Assembly: GCA_030688705.1 (NCBI GenBank)
Contig: JAUYJH010000147.1
Location: forward strand, 1-6,438
Length of the DNA: 6,438 nucleotides
Direction: 5' to 3'
From: Deltaproteobacteria bacterium
GTDB lineage: Bacteria > UBA10199 > SPLOWO2-01-44-7
Positions within the stretch are counted from its first letter, which is position 1; the number at the start of each line of letters is the position of its first letter. Positions 4,941-6,438 of this stretch are shown here, piece by piece. The position numbers were made by a program, and so were the translations under genes. A model generated the notes under the pieces. That model was not told the origin of the DNA, did no database searches, and saw only the letters and a program-made list of their open reading frames with translations.

Positions 4941-5786
4941 TTATCCTTTTCCCTTTAGTTTCTTCGTTGTTTTTGAAGGCAAATAGTTATCTGCGGCAAC
5001 GACTTTCTTGCCCGTTTTTTCTTCCAGCTCCAACCGCGCTTTTTTGGCAATGCCACCGCCTTTTTTACCAGCCACTTTGTTTTCGGGCATTCCACTGGCT
5101 TGCATACTCTCGGCAATATGACGGGTGGAAAGTTCCGCAAGAGCAGTAAAAATTAATTCTGCCTCGCTCATGTGATCGCGCAAGTTCTGCGTCTGCAATC
5201 CTTTTATTTTTTTATGATCTTTGACACTAATTCCAGCCCACTCCTGATGGATGATATTGGTGAGAATGGCAAACTCTTCGCCTTCTTTAATATCATGTTC
5301 TTTCCAATAATCGGTGAGTTTGTTGCGAGATTCCTGCCCCATCATCCGTTGCTGGATCCATTTTTCACTGCGCCCGTGTTTTTGCCAAGTGTCCCTAGCA
5401 CGATCTATAGATTTGGATGGGTCAGCCATTTCTTGCATGCGTTCATGGCCGACTTTTGCAAGCCAGAGCTTGATCGGCTCGGCTTTGGGACTGGGGACGG
5501 ATTGAATAAGTCTTAATAAGGTTTCAGGGGTGGCAACATCCGTGAGGCGTAACTTCCCGTCTTCAGCCATCATTTTCAACTGGTTACAATTTGTAACCGC
5601 TTCACTTCCTTCTTTATTCAGTCTATTTTTTAAGACTTTCCAGTAGTTTCTGGCCGCCTGAAAATCGGGTTGCTGGGTCAAGGCCTGAATAATGTCCACC
5701 ACAGAAAAAAGCCATGTTTCTGTTGTCTCATCGTATAGACGGCGGATTTTATAATTTTCAAAAACGGCCAGATTATCTTTTTTCAT
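4941..5786 (-). CDS. BRO-N / DinD-like protein (phage antirepressor or DNA-damage-inducible D family)
   Basis: The product is 281 residues from the ATG at 5786. A TTG at 5798 would add four, but GGGGG (5796-5792) lies 5 nt before the ATG and supports it. The N-terminal part (about 5-115) is a BRO-N-type DNA-binding domain: VFENYKIRRLYDETTETWLF, VVDIIQALTQ, YWKVLKNRL, LRLTDVATPETLLRLIQSVP. The C-terminal part matches the E. coli DinD type, with TNIIHQEWAGISVKDHKKIK, DHMSEAELIFTALAELSTRHIA and a conserved NKVAGKKGGGIAKKAR...EKTGKKVV block. The end is very basic. Family knowledge: DinD (274 residues) inhibits RecA-mediated strand exchange, while BRO-N proteins act as phage antirepressors. Which applies here is not known. 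I saw no clear LexA box. No phage structural genes are visible. It stands alone between repeat copies 2 and 3. Confidence 0.83.
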   Translation of the reverse strand: MKKDNLAVFENYKIRRLYDETTETWLFSVVDIIQALTQQPDFQAARNYWKVLKNRLNKEGSEAVTNCNQLKMMAEDGKLRLTDVATPETLLRLIQSVPSPKAEPIKLWLAKVGHERMQEMADPSKSIDRARDTWQKHGRSEKWIQQRMMGQESRNKLTDYWKEHDIKEGEEFAILTNIIHQEWAGISVKDHKKIKGLQTQNLRDHMSEAELIFTALAELSTRHIAESMQASGMPENKVAGKKGGGIAKKARLELEEKTGKKVVAADNYLPSKTTKKLKGKG

Positions 5787-5802
5787 TTTGACCCCCAAAT
5801 TG

Positions 5803-5830
5803 TTTCTATCAGTTTTACTCCACCGGTCAA
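5803..5830 (-). promoter_or_regulatory. Possible promoter of the DinD-like gene
   Basis: On the minus strand TTGACC (5830-5825) and TAGAAA (5808-5803) are separated by 16 nt. The start site would fall near 5796, giving a leader of about 10 nt that begins at the GGGGG ribosome site. The very short leader makes this tentative. Confidence 0.3.
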
Positions 5831-5848
5831 CCCGTCACCCCGACATAA

Positions 5849-5959
5849 AGCAAATGGCGTGCCAGCCGGTTTGCAATTTTATTGAGGGATGAAGCTAAAG
5901 AGGTGACGGATTTAGTACGGCAGGTGCTTCAAAATCGTCGGCACGAGTACTTTTCTTGA
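5849..5959 (+). pseudogene. Possible gene remnant on the plus strand
   Basis: The frame is open for 36 codons after a TAA at 5846. It reads SKWRASRFAILLRDEAKEV and ends TDLVRQVLQNRRHEYFS before TGA at 5959. The residue mix looks protein-like (amphipathic helix), but there is no ATG, no ribosome site and no family I recognise. It lies in the 219-nt gap between the DinD-like gene and the next gene. It may be the tail of a displaced gene or chance. Confidence 0.2.
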
Positions 5960-5973
5960 TTGCCCGCGTCATT

Positions 5974-6005
5974 TCAAAATGCAAATATCAAGATTTGACC
6001 CCTCG
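5974..6005 (+). repeat. Dispersed palindromic repeat, copy 3
   Basis: TCAAAATG, then ATATCAAGATTTGACCC and CTCG. Against copy 2, 25 of 30 positions match (from AAAATG). The palindrome is partly degraded. The repeat ends directly at the TGA stop (6008-6006) of the next minus-strand gene. Confidence 0.6.
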
Positions 6006-6347
6006 TCACTTACTATTCGATTTTCCCTCACGGCTATCCCACATATCCCGATAGGCATACACATAGGATGCCGCCCCAACCGGGTCGATGAAGTAATAGT
6101 GGCGACAGAGTTTTTTGAACAAAGCCAACATGGTCGGGTCGAAACAATAATCGAGCATAGTATCCAGTGCCTTACAAATCCGGTGTTCATCTCGGTTCCG
6201 CGTCAGCAGAATATTTTTCACCTCTGGGGCATACAACTCTACTATCTGACGAGCCCACTCATCGCGTCCCTCAATAATTTTTCCGATAGACCGCCCCAAC
6301 CTGTCCAGTCGAGCACTCTCCTCGGTCTTCTTTTTTGCTTTTGCCAT
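6006..6347 (-). CDS. Small hypothetical protein, 113 residues
   Basis: I do not recognise the family. Two adjacent ATGs exist (6350 and 6347). GAGG within TGAGGGAATG is 5 nt from the second and only 2 nt from the first, so 6347 is chosen. The N-terminus is basic (MAKAKKKTEE), and the rest looks helical: LDRLGRSIGKIIEGRDEWAR, IVELYAPEVKNILLTRNRDE, a central ALDTMLDYCFDPTMLALFKK segment and a distinctive HYYFIDPVGAASYVYAYRDM motif near the end. There is no signal peptide or membrane segment, so it is probably cytoplasmic. The start lies 4-7 nt after the stop of a winged-helix-like gene, so the two are co-transcribed. Together they look like another two-gene module ended by a repeat copy. No function can be given. 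Confidence 0.7.
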   Translation of the reverse strand: MAKAKKKTEESARLDRLGRSIGKIIEGRDEWARQIVELYAPEVKNILLTRNRDEHRICKALDTMLDYCFDPTMLALFKKLCRHYYFIDPVGAASYVYAYRDMWDSREGKSNSK

Positions 6348-6354
6348 CATTCCC

Positions 6355-6438
6355 TCAAGTCGATCTTGCCAAAAGATCCTGTCCCTTTTCAGTGATTCGA
6401 TACTTCTGCAACCGGCTGTTGGGCTTGTCGGGGATGGT
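6355..6438 (-). CDS. C-terminal fragment of a winged-helix-like protein (runs off right edge)
   Basis: The last 27 residues are visible: IPDKPNSRLQKYRITEKGQD followed by LLARST and TGA (6357-6355). The pattern KYRITEKGQDLL matches the wing and following helix of winged helix-turn-helix regulators (PadR/MarR-like, typically 'Y.lT.kG...l'). The stop is 4 nt before the first ATG of the small hypothetical gene, and its TGAGGG supplies that gene's ribosome site, so the two are translationally linked. The DNA-binding helices lie outside the window. The assignment rests on a short stretch. Confidence 0.55.
   Translation of the reverse strand, partial: TIPDKPNSRLQKYRITEKGQDLLARST

Noticed and set aside
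3381..6005. Reading the three repeats as a CRISPR array
   Set aside because: The copies are more than 1 kb apart with genes between them, and they diverge from one another.
3381..6005. Reading the repeats as integron attC sites
   Set aside because: The repeats are short with a simple 15-nt palindrome. The paired R and L boxes and long imperfect stem of attC are not seen, and no integrase is in the window. The cassette-like layout is kept as an observation only.
5979..6395. 138-residue plus-strand open frame
   Set aside because: It is antisense to the 113-residue gene and begins inside repeat copy 3; the minus-strand reading has a ribosome site and operon context.

Overview
The window is 6.4 kb of bacterial chromosome with moderate GC content. 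Its left half (about 1-3370) looks like a mosaic of ordinary chromosomal genes. Its right half (about 3380-6438) looks accessory, with small regulator or toxin-like modules on the minus strand separated by copies of a short palindromic repeat. The gene types, the signal peptides on two proteins and the Bax-inhibitor-1 membrane protein fit a Gram-negative proteobacterium-like host, possibly an uncultured lineage of the former Deltaproteobacteria. That placement is weak, because there is no rRNA or other marker gene here.

Left half. A PRMT-like SAM methyltransferase runs off the left edge on the minus strand (start 581). It is divergent from a BI-1/YccA-family membrane protein (612-1301, plus). 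That gene ends 3 nt from the end of a convergent small secreted protein (1305-1625, minus), which is built of three exact-length 25-residue cysteine repeats. A 52-nt divergent spacer holding an inverted repeat leads into a compact plus-strand operon: a GGQ release-factor-like ribosome-rescue protein (1678-2094), a RecB/Cas4-type PD-(D/E)XK nuclease (2100-2843) and a secreted staphylococcal-nuclease-like protein (2840-3367). The last two overlap by 4 nt.

Right half. All genes are on the minus strand. From upstream to downstream they are the C-terminus of a winged-helix-like protein (from the right edge to 6355) with a 113-residue protein of unknown function (6006-6347), a BRO-N/DinD-like protein (4941-5786), and a two-gene operon of an HTH protein (4117-4641) and an AbiEii-like nucleotidyltransferase (3419-4102), which resembles a toxin-antitoxin pair. 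A repeat with the palindromic core GGTCAAGACTTGACC lies downstream of each of these three units. Two copies lie within 5 nt of a stop codon. The middle copy has a degenerate inverted partner and a perfect 30-bp palindrome beside it. The repeats therefore delimit the modules and are the most interesting structural signal in the window.

No rRNA, tRNA, CRISPR array or intact transposase was seen.
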